NCBI GenBank assembly: GCA_945882615.1 | Contig: CAMCWK010000014.1 | Coordinates: forward strand, 1 to 64,000 | Direction of reading: 5' to 3' | Length of the DNA: 64,000 nucleotides | Source: Rhizobium sp. Q54 | GTDB lineage: Bacteria; Pseudomonadota; Alphaproteobacteria; Micropepsales; Micropepsaceae | In this document: positions 1-8,647 of the stretch, one piece after another | Layout of the letters: each line of letters starts with the position of its first letter | Numbering within the stretch: the stretch's first letter is position 1 | Position numbers and translations under genes: made by a program | Notes under the pieces: model-generated | What the model saw: only the letters and a program-made list of their open reading frames with translations | What the model was told of the DNA's origin: nothing | Databases searched by the model: none

Positions 1-82
1 TCGATTTGCCCTGTGACGTCGCAACCTCTATCTGCCGCAGCAACGTCACTATCTGCTCCGGCGTCGGTCTCTTCTTCCGCAT
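1..82 (-). CDS. IS3-family transposase OrfA, N-terminal fragment (runs off window)
   Basis: The minus strand from the ATG at 82-80 encodes 27 residues beginning [20 protein letters not shown]. This matches the usual start of IS3-family OrfA proteins: a basic N-terminus followed by a TPEQIV..LRQ.EV helix that opens the helix-turn-helix. A purine-rich AAAGGAGC sits 7 to 14 bases upstream of the start and is a good ribosome binding site. OrfA binds the inverted repeats and normally works as an OrfAB fusion made by programmed frameshifting. Only the first third of OrfA is visible, so intactness cannot be judged. Confidence 0.75.
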   Translation of the reverse strand, partial: MRKKRPTPEQIVTLLRQIEVATSQGKS

Positions 83-147
83 CTCCAAGCTCCTTTCCAA
101 GCCAATTTCTATCAATTCGCTTGGTACAAAAAGAGCCGGGCAGGTCA
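1..147 (-). mobile_element. IS3-family insertion sequence, one end (partial)
   Basis: The left edge of the window carries the terminal part of an insertion sequence. Read on the minus strand it starts at 147 with TGACCTGCCCGG, an end of the TGACCTGCCC type seen in IS3-family (IS407-like) elements, runs through a short leader and enters a transposase orfA at 82. The junction at 147/148 falls inside an oxidoreductase reading frame, so the element interrupts that gene. The rest of the element, its other inverted repeat and the target duplication lie outside the window. Family assignment rests on the end sequence and the first transposase residues. Confidence 0.75.
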
Positions 148-325
148 ACTGGACCAGCTCTTCTCCAACCGGCCGATGCTGGGCCATGCCGATTATCGCA
201 TGCCGGTGCCGGGACTGTATTTGTGCGGTGCGGGTGCCCATCCCGGCGGCGGCGTCACTGGCGCCCCCGGCCATAACGCCGCCCAGGCGGTGCTCAAGGA
301 TCGCAAGAAACTCGAGCGCTTCTGA
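148..325 (+). pseudogene. FAD-dependent oxidoreductase (phytoene desaturase / PYROXD2-like), 3' remnant cut by IS
   Basis: The frame ending with the stop at 323-325 encodes a C-terminal tail containing [18 protein letters not shown] followed by [16 protein letters not shown]. This is the characteristic end of phytoene-dehydrogenase-like / PYROXD2-like flavoproteins, where the GLYLCGAG segment helps close the FAD site. Homology starts directly at the insertion sequence end (147/148), and the frame upstream of that is IS sequence with a stop at 14-16. About 59 residues of a protein usually above 500 remain here. The 5' part may lie on the far side of the element, outside the window. No start codon of its own is apparent. 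Confidence 0.8.
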
Positions 326-402
326 ACGTCCTTTTTAATAAAATCATGGACCGGGCCTCGATTTCACGGTCATCTGGCGAAAATTCGGCACGGAGCGCCC
401 TC

Positions 403-1455
403 TTGAAAATGTCCTTCCGTTGGTTTGGCGATAGCGATCCGGTTTCGCTCGCCTATATCCGCCAGATTCCCGGCATGCATGGCATCGTTTCGGCCATCTA
501 TGATGTGGCGGTGGGCGAGGTCTGGCCGATGGAGCGGATACTCGAACTGAAAGCCAAGGTGGAAGCACATGACCTGGCGCTGGATGTTATCGAGTCGGTT
601 CCCGTCCATGAAGACATCAAGCTGGGCAAGCCCAGCCGCGATCACCTGATCGCCAATTACCAGCAGACCATCCGCAACCTGGGCGCCGCCGGTATCAAGG
701 TGATCTGCTACAATTTCATGCCGGTGTTCGACTGGACCCGCACAAGCCTCGCCAAGCTGCTGCCCGATGGTTCCACCACGTTGACCTTCAGCACCAGGGA
801 AGTCGAAGCCATCGACATCAGCAAAGGCATTTCGCTGCCCGGCTGGGATTCCAGCTACAAGCCCGACGAGCTCAAGGCGCTGCTGGCGGAATATTCCAAA
901 ATCAACGAGGAAAAGCTCTGGCAGCATCTGGCCTATTTCCTCAAGGCCATTGTGCCGGTTGCGGAAGAAAGAAACATCCGCATGGCGATCCATCCCGACG
1001 ATCCGCCGCGCCCGATCTTCGGCCTGCCGCGCATCGTCAAGAACCGCGACGATCTGGAGCGTTTGCTGCGCATCGTCGACAGTCCGGCCAATGGGTTGAC
1101 GCTATGCTCAGGTTCGCTGGGTGCTGGCCCGGAAAATAATGTCGAGGCGCTGGTGCGCGAATTTGGCGGGCAGGGGCGCATCCATTTCGCGCACCTGCGC
1201 AACGTCAAGGTCAATGCCGCCGGCGATTTCGAGGAAACCGCGCATAAGTCCGATTGCGGTTCGCTGGACATGGCCGCGATCGTGAAGGCCTATCACGATG
1301 TCGGTTTCGAAGGGTATGCCCGTCCGGATCATGGCCGCATGATCTGGGGCGAAAAGGGCAAGCCAGGCTACGGCCTGTACGACCGGGCGCTGGGCGCGGT
1401 CTATCTGAACGGCCTGTGGGAAGCGATCGACAAATTCGCGCCCGCGCGCAGGTAA
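403..1455 (+). CDS. uxuA: Mannonate dehydratase UxuA
   Basis: UxuA dehydrates D-mannonate to 2-keto-3-deoxy-D-gluconate, the committed step of glucuronate catabolism, using a metal ion in a TIM-barrel of the xylose-isomerase-like superfamily. The product is about 350 residues, the family's usual size. Recognisable segments are MSFRWFG at the N-terminus, [54 protein letters not shown] and [11 protein letters not shown]; the His, Asp and Cys in these are the metal and catalytic region. I place the start at TTG 403, which gives the common (M)KMSFRWFG start and has GGAG seven bases upstream; ATG 409 is the alternative. It opens a sugar-acid catabolic region. Confidence 0.93.
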   Translation: MKMSFRWFGDSDPVSLAYIRQIPGMHGIVSAIYDVAVGEVWPMERILELKAKVEAHDLALDVIESVPVHEDIKLGKPSRDHLIANYQQTIRNLGAAGIKVICYNFMPVFDWTRTSLAKLLPDGSTTLTFSTREVEAIDISKGISLPGWDSSYKPDELKALLAEYSKINEEKLWQHLAYFLKAIVPVAEERNIRMAIHPDDPPRPIFGLPRIVKNRDDLERLLRIVDSPANGLTLCSGSLGAGPENNVEALVREFGGQGRIHFAHLRNVKVNAAGDFEETAHKSDCGSLDMAAIVKAYHDVGFEGYARPDHGRMIWGEKGKPGYGLYDRALGAVYLNGLWEAIDKFAPARR

Positions 1456-1467
1456 GCTCGCCAGAGG

Positions 1468-2235
1468 CTAGTCAAGCCTCCGCATCCAGCCCAGGCCGGC
1501 GAGCGTGCCGCCTGCGGGATTGTATTCGCAGCCGATATGGCCGGCATAGCCCAGCCGTTCGATAAGCTGAAACACGCGCCGGTCATCCAGTTCGCCGCTC
1601 ATGGGTTCGTGGCGCAAGGGCGCGGAGGAAACCTGGATATGTCCGGTGATGGGCATCAGGTCTTCCAGAGCGCGCGTGACATCACCATGGATGATCTGGC
1701 GATGATAGATGTCGAACTGCAATTTCAGGTTCGGCCGCTTCAGCTCATCGATCAGCACGGCCGCCAGTCCGAAATCATTCATCAGATAGAAGGGGACATC
1801 GCGGTTGTTGATCGGTTCCAGCAGGATGTCGATGCCGTCCGCGCCTGCCGCGTCGCAGGCCCACAGAATCGCGTCGCGATAGGCCGCCAGCGCGGGGGCT
1901 CCGGACCCGATGCCCGACATCAGATGCAGGCGGGGCGTGGCGGTAGCGCGCGCATAGGTGAGGGCGGTTTGGACCGAGGCGCGGAACGCGTCCCGACGCT
2001 CGGGCAGGCAGGCCAATCCCTTTTCTCCTGCCGCCCAGTCGCCGGGCGGCATGTTGAACAGGACCTGCTTCAGGCCGTGCCGCGACAGCAGCCGGGCGAT
2101 CTCGTCCGGCTCATATTCATAGGGAAAGAGATATTCCACCGCCTTGAACCCGGTATCGGCCGCCGCGGCAAAACGGTCCGGGAAGGACCATTCCTTGAAC
2201 ATCCAGGACAGGTTGGCGGCGAATTTCAGGGGCAT
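1468..2235 (-). CDS. Hydroxypyruvate isomerase / 2-oxo-tetronate isomerase family protein
   Basis: A 255-residue TIM-barrel protein of the Hyi/OtnI family (AP endonuclease 2-like fold). Members interconvert hydroxypyruvate and tartronate semialdehyde, or act on 2-oxo-tetronates in four-carbon acid-sugar pathways. Matching segments are the N-terminal FAANLSWMF, the metal-ligand strands LLEPINNRDVPF and LQFDIYH, HIQVSS.P.RHEPMSGELD, and IGCEYNPAGGT near the C-terminus. It lies tail-to-tail with uxuA, with 12 bases between stops. A glycerate kinase at 10868-11965 would be the logical downstream partner, since tartronate semialdehyde can be reduced to glycerate. The exact substrate cannot be told from sequence. 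Confidence 0.85.
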   Translation of the reverse strand: MPLKFAANLSWMFKEWSFPDRFAAAADTGFKAVEYLFPYEYEPDEIARLLSRHGLKQVLFNMPPGDWAAGEKGLACLPERRDAFRASVQTALTYARATATPRLHLMSGIGSGAPALAAYRDAILWACDAAGADGIDILLEPINNRDVPFYLMNDFGLAAVLIDELKRPNLKLQFDIYHRQIIHGDVTRALEDLMPITGHIQVSSAPLRHEPMSGELDDRRVFQLIERLGYAGHIGCEYNPAGGTLAGLGWMRRLD

Positions 2236-2381
2236 GTCCGGTTCATACGGTTTTGCTGGAACCTAGCGCCAGTCCGACTTTCTGTCATGCCCGCCTTTGC
2301 ATCTGCACAAAAAGCTCAAAAGCGATAGACTCTGTCTATACAGGCGGCCAACCTGTCTGAAACATAAGGGAAGACCTTCGC

Positions 2382-2951
2382 ATGCTGACGTCCAACCGGC
2401 GCGAGCTCATGATCGGCGCTGCCGCCCTGTTCGGATCGTCCCTGGCCGCACCTTTGGCCCGCGCCGCGACGGCGGCGCAAGCAGGCACACCGGCGGGCTT
2501 CACCACCTCGCGCGCGCTCTTCACCGACGAGCAGCGCGCCCTGGTGGCAGCGCTGAGCGAAGCGATCATCCCTACCACCGACACGCCAGGCGCCATCGCG
2601 GCAGGAGTTCCCGGTTTTATGGAAATGATGCTGGCCGACTGGTACGAGCCCACCGACCGCAACGAATTCATGGCCGGGCTTGGTGTCGTGGAAGGCTATG
2701 CGCGCGTGCGTTACGGGCGGCCTTTCGCAGGGCTGAACCCGGCGGCACAGGATGCGATCCTGACCCTGGCGATGGAGAAAGCCATACCGGGATTGTCCAG
2801 CCGCTTCTTCGAGCATTGCCGCCAGATGGTGATCCTGGGCTATTACTCCTCCGAGATCGGCTGCAAGCAGGAGCGTATCTATCTGCCGGTGCCGGGCCGC
2901 TATGACGGCGCCTACCCTTACGCCGAAGTCCGGCGCGTCTTCTCCTCCTGA
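2382..2951 (+). CDS. Gluconate 2-dehydrogenase subunit 3 family protein, Tat-exported
   Basis: A 189-residue protein with an N-terminal SNRRELMIGAAALFG twin-arginine-type signal and an ARA cleavage site near residue 28. The body (LFTDEQRALVAALSEAIIPTTDTPGA, then PGFMEMMLADWY) is typical of the small subunit of membrane-bound FAD gluconate/sorbitol-type dehydrogenases. That subunit carries the folded flavoprotein partner through the Tat system. The large GMC subunit starts 14 bases downstream, so the two are almost certainly co-transcribed. AAGGGAAG upstream of ATG 2382 is a reasonable ribosome binding site. The role is structural or export-related rather than catalytic. Confidence 0.9.
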   Translation: MLTSNRRELMIGAAALFGSSLAAPLARAATAAQAGTPAGFTTSRALFTDEQRALVAALSEAIIPTTDTPGAIAAGVPGFMEMMLADWYEPTDRNEFMAGLGVVEGYARVRYGRPFAGLNPAAQDAILTLAMEKAIPGLSSRFFEHCRQMVILGYYSSEIGCKQERIYLPVPGRYDGAYPYAEVRRVFSS

Positions 2952-2965
2952 TCGAAAACACACAC

Positions 2966-4657
2966 ATGGCGACATACGATTTTGATGCGATTGTCATCGG
3001 CTCCGGGGTCAGCGGCGGCTGGGCAGCCAAGGAACTGTGCGAAAAGGGTATGAAGGTTCTGATGCTGGAGCGCGGCCGCATGGTCGAGCACCAGACCGAT
3101 TATGTCACCGAAGGTCTGGGACCGTGGGAGCTGCCCTATCGCGGCACCCTGCCGCCCGCCCAGGTGGAGCGCGACTATCGCCTGGCCAAATGGGGCGGCG
3201 CCGCCAACACCGCCCAGACGCATTTCTACAGCAACGACCGCCTCAACCCCTTCGACTATGAAGGCTCCAAACCCTATCGCTGGGTACGGCCCAATCAGGT
3301 TGGCGGCAAGTCGCTGATCTGGGGCCGCGTCTCGCTGCGCTGGAGCAAGATCGACTTCGAAGCCAATGCGCGCGACGGCCATGGCAGCCCCTGGCCGATC
3401 AGCTATGACGAAATCGCGCCCTGGTATTCCTATGTCGAAAAATATGCGGGTATTGCCGGGTCGAAAGAGGGATTGCCGCAGCTCCCCGATGGCGAATTCC
3501 AGCCGCCGCATCCCTTGAACGTGGCGGAGCTGTGGGCGAAGGAACGGCTGGAAAAGGCCATGCCGGGCCGCAAGCTGATCTCGACCCGCACCGCCAACAT
3601 GACCGAGGACAAGCCGGAGCAGGGGCGGACGCGCTGCCAGAGCCGTTCGCAATGCGCGCGGGGCTGTTCCTTCGGCGCCTATTTCTCGACCCAGGCCGTG
3701 ACGTTGCCGGCGGCACGCGCCACCAACAACCTCACTCTGCTGTCGGATCAGGTGGTGACGAACCTGGAATATGATCCGGCGACCAAGCGGGTCACGGGTG
3801 TGCGGGCGATCGATACCAATACCATGCAGGCGAAGGTCTATCGCTCGCGCATCGTCTTTCTGTGTGCGTCGACCAATGCCTCGGTCCAGATTCTGCTCAA
3901 TTCGCGGCTCTCGGGCAGCACTCGCAGCTTCGCAGATTCCAGCGGCACCCTGGGCCGTTACATGATGGACCACGCCTTCCGCACCTATACCTGGGGATCG
4001 GTACCGCAGGGCGAGCTCGATCCCTATATCGCCTATGGCCGGCGTCCCAACGGCGTCTATATCCCGCGCTTCCGCAACATCAACGGCCAGGATCCCGACG
4101 CCGATTTCGTGCGCGGCTATGGCCTGCAGGGTGCCGCCAGCCGCAACATCGCCGCGCCGGTCGGTTTCGGCAAGGCGATGAAGGAAGGTCTGCGCAGCTA
4201 TGGTCCCTGGACCTTGCGCTTCACCACCTTTGCCGAATGTTTGCCCTACCGTGACAATAGCCTGACGCTGCATCCCACCAAGGTCGACCGGTTCGGCGTG
4301 CCGCTGGGGGTGTTCGACGTCACCTTCCGGTCCAACGAGATGAAGCTGCTGCGCGACTCCGCCATCGAGGGCCAGAAGATGCTGCGGGCCGCGGGGCTGG
4401 TGAATGTGGGTTCCTCCAGCGAGGAGCATGTGCCGGGTGACGCCATTCACGAGATGGGCGGCGCCTGCATGGGCAACGATCCGACGGCTTCGGTGGTCAA
4501 CCGCTGGAGCCAGGCGCATGACGCGCCGAACCTGTTCATCACCGACGGGTCGCAGATGGCGTCCACCAGCTGCGTCAATCCGTCGATGACCTTCATGGCG
4601 CTGACGGCGCGCGCGGCCGATTACGCCGTCAAGCAGGTGAAGGCCAACGCGATTTAG
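2966..4657 (+). CDS. GMC family FAD oxidoreductase (sugar/polyol dehydrogenase large subunit)
   Basis: A 563-residue glucose-methanol-choline oxidoreductase. The ADP-binding fold VIGSGVSGGWAAKEL sits at about residues 10-24, NQVGGKSLIWGRVSLRW near 110-127 is the FAD-attachment region, and HEMGGACMGND and SCVNPSMTFMALTARAA near the C-terminus form the GMC_C domain with the catalytic His region. A Cys-rich stretch (RCQSRSQCARGCSFGAYF) around residues 218-235 is typical of gluconate 2-dehydrogenase-like members. It pairs with the Tat-guided small subunit just upstream, so it probably oxidises a sugar or sugar acid in the periplasm and passes electrons to a cytochrome. No cytochrome subunit follows, so the acceptor is unknown. 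Confidence 0.93.
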   Translation: MATYDFDAIVIGSGVSGGWAAKELCEKGMKVLMLERGRMVEHQTDYVTEGLGPWELPYRGTLPPAQVERDYRLAKWGGAANTAQTHFYSNDRLNPFDYEGSKPYRWVRPNQVGGKSLIWGRVSLRWSKIDFEANARDGHGSPWPISYDEIAPWYSYVEKYAGIAGSKEGLPQLPDGEFQPPHPLNVAELWAKERLEKAMPGRKLISTRTANMTEDKPEQGRTRCQSRSQCARGCSFGAYFSTQAVTLPAARATNNLTLLSDQVVTNLEYDPATKRVTGVRAIDTNTMQAKVYRSRIVFLCASTNASVQILLNSRLSGSTRSFADSSGTLGRYMMDHAFRTYTWGSVPQGELDPYIAYGRRPNGVYIPRFRNINGQDPDADFVRGYGLQGAASRNIAAPVGFGKAMKEGLRSYGPWTLRFTTFAECLPYRDNSLTLHPTKVDRFGVPLGVFDVTFRSNEMKLLRDSAIEGQKMLRAAGLVNVGSSSEEHVPGDAIHEMGGACMGNDPTASVVNRWSQAHDAPNLFITDGSQMASTSCVNPSMTFMALTARAADYAVKQVKANAI

Positions 4658-4697
4658 CTGTACCGGGCGTCGAAAAACACAAGTGGGGGAAATAATA

Positions 4698-5747
4698 ATG
4701 GGCTGGGCTGACAAACGCATTCTCTTTGCCGCGGGCTTTTTGCTGACCGCCACCGCCGCGCTGGCGCAATTGCCGCCGGTGCCACCCGCGCAGGGCATTC
4801 CCAAGCCCGGTCCGGTGGTCAAGGGCAAGCCGTACCAGCCGCAGACGCTGCTGCCCGGCGGCATCGTGATGCCGCTCTATCCGGCGGGCTCGTCCTTTCT
4901 GAATGCCAAGCGGGTGTCGGAAGCGGAAGTCTACACCATGGACGCATTCGTGCCGGGCCGGGTCGAGCGTATCGTCAACATCCATAATCCGTCGATTGAA
5001 GTGCATCTGGCGCGGCAGGCCGACAATACCGGCGCCGCGATCATCCTGGTGCCGGGCGGCGGCCACCGAACACTGGTGGTCGGCATTGAAGGCATCGATC
5101 CGGTGCCGTTCTTCTTCAATTATGGCGTCACCACCATCATCCTGCGCCACCGCCTGCGTCAGGATGGCTACGATGCCAAGGTCGACGCGGTGTACGACCT
5201 GCAACAGGCCATCCGGTTGGTGCGCGCCCATGCGGCGGAATGGAAGCTCGATCCCAAAAAGATCGGCGTAATGGGCTTTTCGGCGGGCGCCGAGCTGACC
5301 ATGGCGGCGGCCATCCAGTATCCCGAGTTCGACGCGAAGAATAACGCGCCCAGCGATCCGCTGGCGGGCATCACCTCGCGCCCCGATTTCGTCGGTTCGA
5401 TCTATCCGGGCCCGTCGCTCTTCACCAAGGGGGGCACGCCGCCGATTCCCAAGGATGCGCCGCCGTCCTTCCTCGTCTGCCCCGGTTGGGGCGACAAGGT
5501 TCACGCGGTCTGGGCCACGGAGTATTTCTCGGCGATGCTCAATGCCGGCATTCCCAATCTGGAAATGCATATCTACGCCATCGGCACCCATGGCCGTGGC
5601 CTCAGCTATCGCGAGGGCACATCGCTGGGCACCTGGCCGACCCGCTTTACCGACTGGTTCCGCGACCTGGGGTTTCTGAACAAGCCGGGCGTGGAGACAC
5701 TGGCGGCGCGCGATGTGGCGGCCTTCGTCAAGCAGCCGCCCAAGTGA
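4698..5747 (+). CDS. Secreted alpha/beta-hydrolase, putative carbohydrate esterase
   Basis: A 349-residue protein with a signal peptide (hydrophobic residues 8-20, ALA|Q cleavage at about 23). The core is an alpha/beta-hydrolase: VPGGGHRTL near 119-126 is the oxyanion-hole region and GFSAGAEL gives the nucleophile Ser at about 195 in a GxSxG elbow. HGRGLSYREG toward the C-terminus supplies the likely catalytic His. Similar proteins are annotated as acetyl-xylan or feruloyl esterases of the BD-FAE type. Its stop overlaps the GTG start of the GH43 gene, so the two are translationally coupled, which supports removal of side groups from hemicellulose. The start at ATG 4698 is chosen because GGGGGA lies directly upstream; GTG 4683 is possible. 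Confidence 0.85.
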   Translation: MGWADKRILFAAGFLLTATAALAQLPPVPPAQGIPKPGPVVKGKPYQPQTLLPGGIVMPLYPAGSSFLNAKRVSEAEVYTMDAFVPGRVERIVNIHNPSIEVHLARQADNTGAAIILVPGGGHRTLVVGIEGIDPVPFFFNYGVTTIILRHRLRQDGYDAKVDAVYDLQQAIRLVRAHAAEWKLDPKKIGVMGFSAGAELTMAAAIQYPEFDAKNNAPSDPLAGITSRPDFVGSIYPGPSLFTKGGTPPIPKDAPPSFLVCPGWGDKVHAVWATEYFSAMLNAGIPNLEMHIYAIGTHGRGLSYREGTSLGTWPTRFTDWFRDLGFLNKPGVETLAARDVAAFVKQPPK

Positions 5748-7435
5748 AGGGCGCGCGGCGCATTCTTGCGGGGCTGTCGCTGGCGTTGCTCGCGGCAATC
5801 CCGGGCAGGGCGCAGGGCCCCGAGACCGCCAGCTTCGACTGGTTCGAATATGCCGGGAACGACACCACCTTCAATTTCCCGAAGGGAGCGAATGAGTATC
5901 GCAATCCCGTCCTGGCGGGCTTTTATTCCGATCCCAGCATCACGCGGGTGGGGAATGATTATTATCTCACGGCTTCCACCTTCACCTATTTTCCCGGCCT
6001 GCCGGTGTTCCGCAGCCGCGACCTGGTGAACTGGACCCAGATCGGCAACGCCATCGACCGGCCCGGCATGCTGGATTTCGACGGGCTCGGCCTGTCGCGC
6101 GGTGTCTTCGCGCCGTCCATTTCGCATCACGACGGCATCTTCTATATCGTCAATACCTGTGTGGATTGCGGCGGCAATTTCATCATCACGGCGAAGAATC
6201 CCGCCGGCCCCTGGTCCGATCCGGTCTGGATTGCGGACGTCCCCGGCATCGATCCCTCGTTGTTCGTCGATGACGATGGCTCGGCCTGGCTGATGAACAA
6301 TGCCGCGCCGGCCGGGCCTGCGCTCTATGAAGGCCATCGCGCCATCTGGATACGACGCTTTGATCTCAAGGCGCTGAAGACCAGCGGTCCTTCCACCATG
6401 ATCGTCGATGGCGGCGTGGATATTTCGCAAAAACCGATCTGGGCCGAGGGGCCGCACATCTTCAAGCGCGACGGGCGCTATTACCTGATCACCGCCGAAG
6501 GCGGCACCGCCATCAACCATTCCCAGGTGGTCTATCGCGGCGACCGTCCCGAAGGGCCGTGGACGGCTTACCCCCGGCCCATTCTCACCCAGCGCGATCT
6601 CGAGCCCCAGCGGCGCTATCCGGTGACCTCCGCCGGACATGCCGACTTTGTCGAAACCCAGAATGGCGAATGGTGGGCGACTTTCCTGGCCATCCGTCCC
6701 TATGGCGACGATCTGTACAATACCGGCCGCGAGACCTTCCTGCTTCCGGTGCATTGGCGCGACGGCTGGCCCATCCTCACCGCGCCGGGACAGGCGATTG
6801 CACCGGTGGTGCGCTATCCCGACCTGCCGCGCGAAAAGCCGCCGGCCATTCCCACCAGCGGCAACTTCGTTCTGCGCGAAGAGTTCGACCACAAGGCGCT
6901 GGCGCCCTACTGGATGACCCCCCGCGTTCCGAAATCCGCCTGGCACCGGTTGCGCGGGGGAAGGCTGGAACTGAACCCGCGCGCCGCGCGCATCAGTGAA
7001 AGGTTGCAGCCCAGCTTTATCGCCCGCCGCCAGCAGCACCTCACCATGACGGCTTCCACCAGCCTCAGCTTCGCCGCGCCCGTGGCCGGCGATAAGGCGG
7101 GCCTCGTGGTCTATCAGGATGATGCGCATTACTATTTCATCGGCATCGTCAATGACGGCGGACAGCGGATGCTACGGGTCGAGCGCCGCGCCGGCGCAAG
7201 CGACCCCGCGGATGGCGTGGTGCTGGCATCGGCGCCGCTGGCCGACAAGGCGCCGATGCGCCTTCGTATCGCGGCGCGGGGCGGACGCTATGATTTCAGC
7301 TATGGCGGCGATGGACAGGGCTGGACTCCGCTGCTGATGGATGCCGATGGCACCATCCTGAGCACCAAGGTGGCCGGCGGGTTCGTTGGCGCCATGATTG
7401 GCCTTTACGCCCATTCGCTGTCAGGCCCGCACTAG
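5744..7435 (+). CDS. GH43 family glycoside hydrolase (beta-xylosidase / arabinofuranosidase type), secreted
   Basis: The 563-residue product starts at GTG 5744, overlapping the esterase stop by GTGA. A signal peptide covers about residues 1-23 (LALLAAIPGRAQG). The five-bladed propeller carries all three GH43 acidic residues: Asp63 in YSDPS, Asp170 in PGIDPS and Glu235 in WAEGPHI. Further blades include GVFAPSISHHDGIFYI and GHADFVETQNGEWWA. The C-terminal ~200 residues (from FDHKALAPYWM) form a concanavalin-like beta-xylosidase C-terminal domain, ending GAMIGLYAHS. The enzyme releases xylose or arabinose from xylo-oligosaccharides, fitting the adjacent esterase and sugar-acid genes. Subfamily specificity cannot be set by eye. 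Confidence 0.93.
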   Translation: MKGARRILAGLSLALLAAIPGRAQGPETASFDWFEYAGNDTTFNFPKGANEYRNPVLAGFYSDPSITRVGNDYYLTASTFTYFPGLPVFRSRDLVNWTQIGNAIDRPGMLDFDGLGLSRGVFAPSISHHDGIFYIVNTCVDCGGNFIITAKNPAGPWSDPVWIADVPGIDPSLFVDDDGSAWLMNNAAPAGPALYEGHRAIWIRRFDLKALKTSGPSTMIVDGGVDISQKPIWAEGPHIFKRDGRYYLITAEGGTAINHSQVVYRGDRPEGPWTAYPRPILTQRDLEPQRRYPVTSAGHADFVETQNGEWWATFLAIRPYGDDLYNTGRETFLLPVHWRDGWPILTAPGQAIAPVVRYPDLPREKPPAIPTSGNFVLREEFDHKALAPYWMTPRVPKSAWHRLRGGRLELNPRAARISERLQPSFIARRQQHLTMTASTSLSFAAPVAGDKAGLVVYQDDAHYYFIGIVNDGGQRMLRVERRAGASDPADGVVLASAPLADKAPMRLRIAARGGRYDFSYGGDGQGWTPLLMDADGTILSTKVAGGFVGAMIGLYAHSLSGPH

Positions 7436-7489
7436 CCATGGGACAATATAGCGGTTGAACCGGCGCGCCTTGCCGGATAGCTGCATATC

Positions 7490-8647
7490 ATGTCTGCGGC
7501 AAAACAGTCCCATCCCGATCTGGTTCACTTCGCGCTCGCGGTTGGCGGCTTTGCCATTGGCACCACAGAATTCGCCACCATGAGCCTGTTGCCCTATTTC
7601 GCGCGCGACCTGGGCATTGACGCGCCGACCGCCGGCCATGTGATCAGCGCCTATGCCCTGGGGGTGGTGATGGGCGCCCCGCTGATCGCGGTGCTGTCCG
7701 CCAAGATCGCGCGCCGCACGCTGCTGATCGGGCTGATGCTGGTCTTCGCGCTGGCCAATGGATTGACGGGGTTGGTGCAGTCCTATCCCGAGATGTTGCT
7801 TCTGCGCTTTCTCAGCGGGTTGCCGCATGGCGCCTATTTCGGCGTGGCCATGCTGGTGGCGGCATCGCTGGTGTCGCATCAGCGCCGCGCCCAGGCTTCG
7901 GCGCGTGTCCTGATGGGGCTGACGGTCGCCACCATCATCGGCGTGCCCGCCGCCAACTGGCTCGGACAGGCGATCGGCTGGCGCTGGGGCTTTGGCATCG
8001 TGGCGCTGCTGTCTTTGTTGACCGCAACGCTGGTGGCGCTCCATGCCCCGCACCAGCCGCCCGCCAAAGGCGCCAGTCCGCTCACCGAACTCAAGGGACT
8101 GAAGAACAAGCATGTCTGGTTGACATTGGGCGTAGGCGCGGTTGGCTTTGGCGGGCTGTTCACGGTCTACACTTATCTGGCCGACACGCTGCTGGAAGTG
8201 ACGCAGGTGCCGCCATCCTGGGTGCCGCCGGTATTTGCGGTGTTCGGCTCGGGCATGATGGCCGGGCTGTTGCTGGTGCCGCCTTTCGCGCATCGCAACC
8301 TGATGAAGGCGGCGGGCTGGCTGCTGTTATGGTTCGCAGCCACGCTTTGCCTTTATAGTTTCATGACCGGGAATATCTGGACCATCACCCTGGCCGTTTT
8401 CCTGATCGGGCTGGGTGGGGCGATGGGCCCGGTGTTGCAGACACGATTGATGGATGTGGCGGGTGAATCCCAGACGCTGGCCGCCGCGTTGAATCATTCG
8501 GCCTTCAATGTCGCCAATGCGCTGGGGCCGCTGCTCGGTGGTATCGCCATTGCCCAGGGCTTGGGCCTGTCCGCTACCGGCTTTGTCGGGGCGGGCCTGG
8601 CGCTGGGCGGGCTGGCGATCTGGGCAATCGCCTATCGTCAGAGATAA
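7490..8647 (+). CDS. MFS transporter, AraJ/DHA1-like sugar efflux or uptake family
   Basis: A 385-residue major facilitator with twelve hydrophobic segments. The N-terminal GGFAIGTTEFATMSLLPYFARDLGI and AYALGVVMGAPLIAVLSAKIARR segments match the AraJ/YdhP-type arabinose-efflux permease group, including the loop 2-3 basic motif (AKIARRTLLIG). It follows the GH43 gene by 54 bases on the same strand and may move pentoses or export excess sugar. The substrate remains a guess, because this MFS group also contains drug exporters. The 3' end overlaps the convergent cardiolipin synthase gene by 10 bases. Confidence 0.88.
   Translation: MSAAKQSHPDLVHFALAVGGFAIGTTEFATMSLLPYFARDLGIDAPTAGHVISAYALGVVMGAPLIAVLSAKIARRTLLIGLMLVFALANGLTGLVQSYPEMLLLRFLSGLPHGAYFGVAMLVAASLVSHQRRAQASARVLMGLTVATIIGVPAANWLGQAIGWRWGFGIVALLSLLTATLVALHAPHQPPAKGASPLTELKGLKNKHVWLTLGVGAVGFGGLFTVYTYLADTLLEVTQVPPSWVPPVFAVFGSGMMAGLLLVPPFAHRNLMKAAGWLLLWFAATLCLYSFMTGNIWTITLAVFLIGLGGAMGPVLQTRLMDVAGESQTLAAALNHSAFNVANALGPLLGGIAIAQGLGLSATGFVGAGLALGGLAIWAIAYRQR

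Noticed and set aside
2918-4864. A 648-residue open frame on the minus strand
   Set aside because: It lies antisense to the GMC gene, is rich in residues expected from reading high-GC codons backwards, and has no family-like motif.
5606-7129. A 507-residue open frame on the minus strand
   Set aside because: It is antisense to the GH43 gene, whose three catalytic residues confirm the plus-strand reading.
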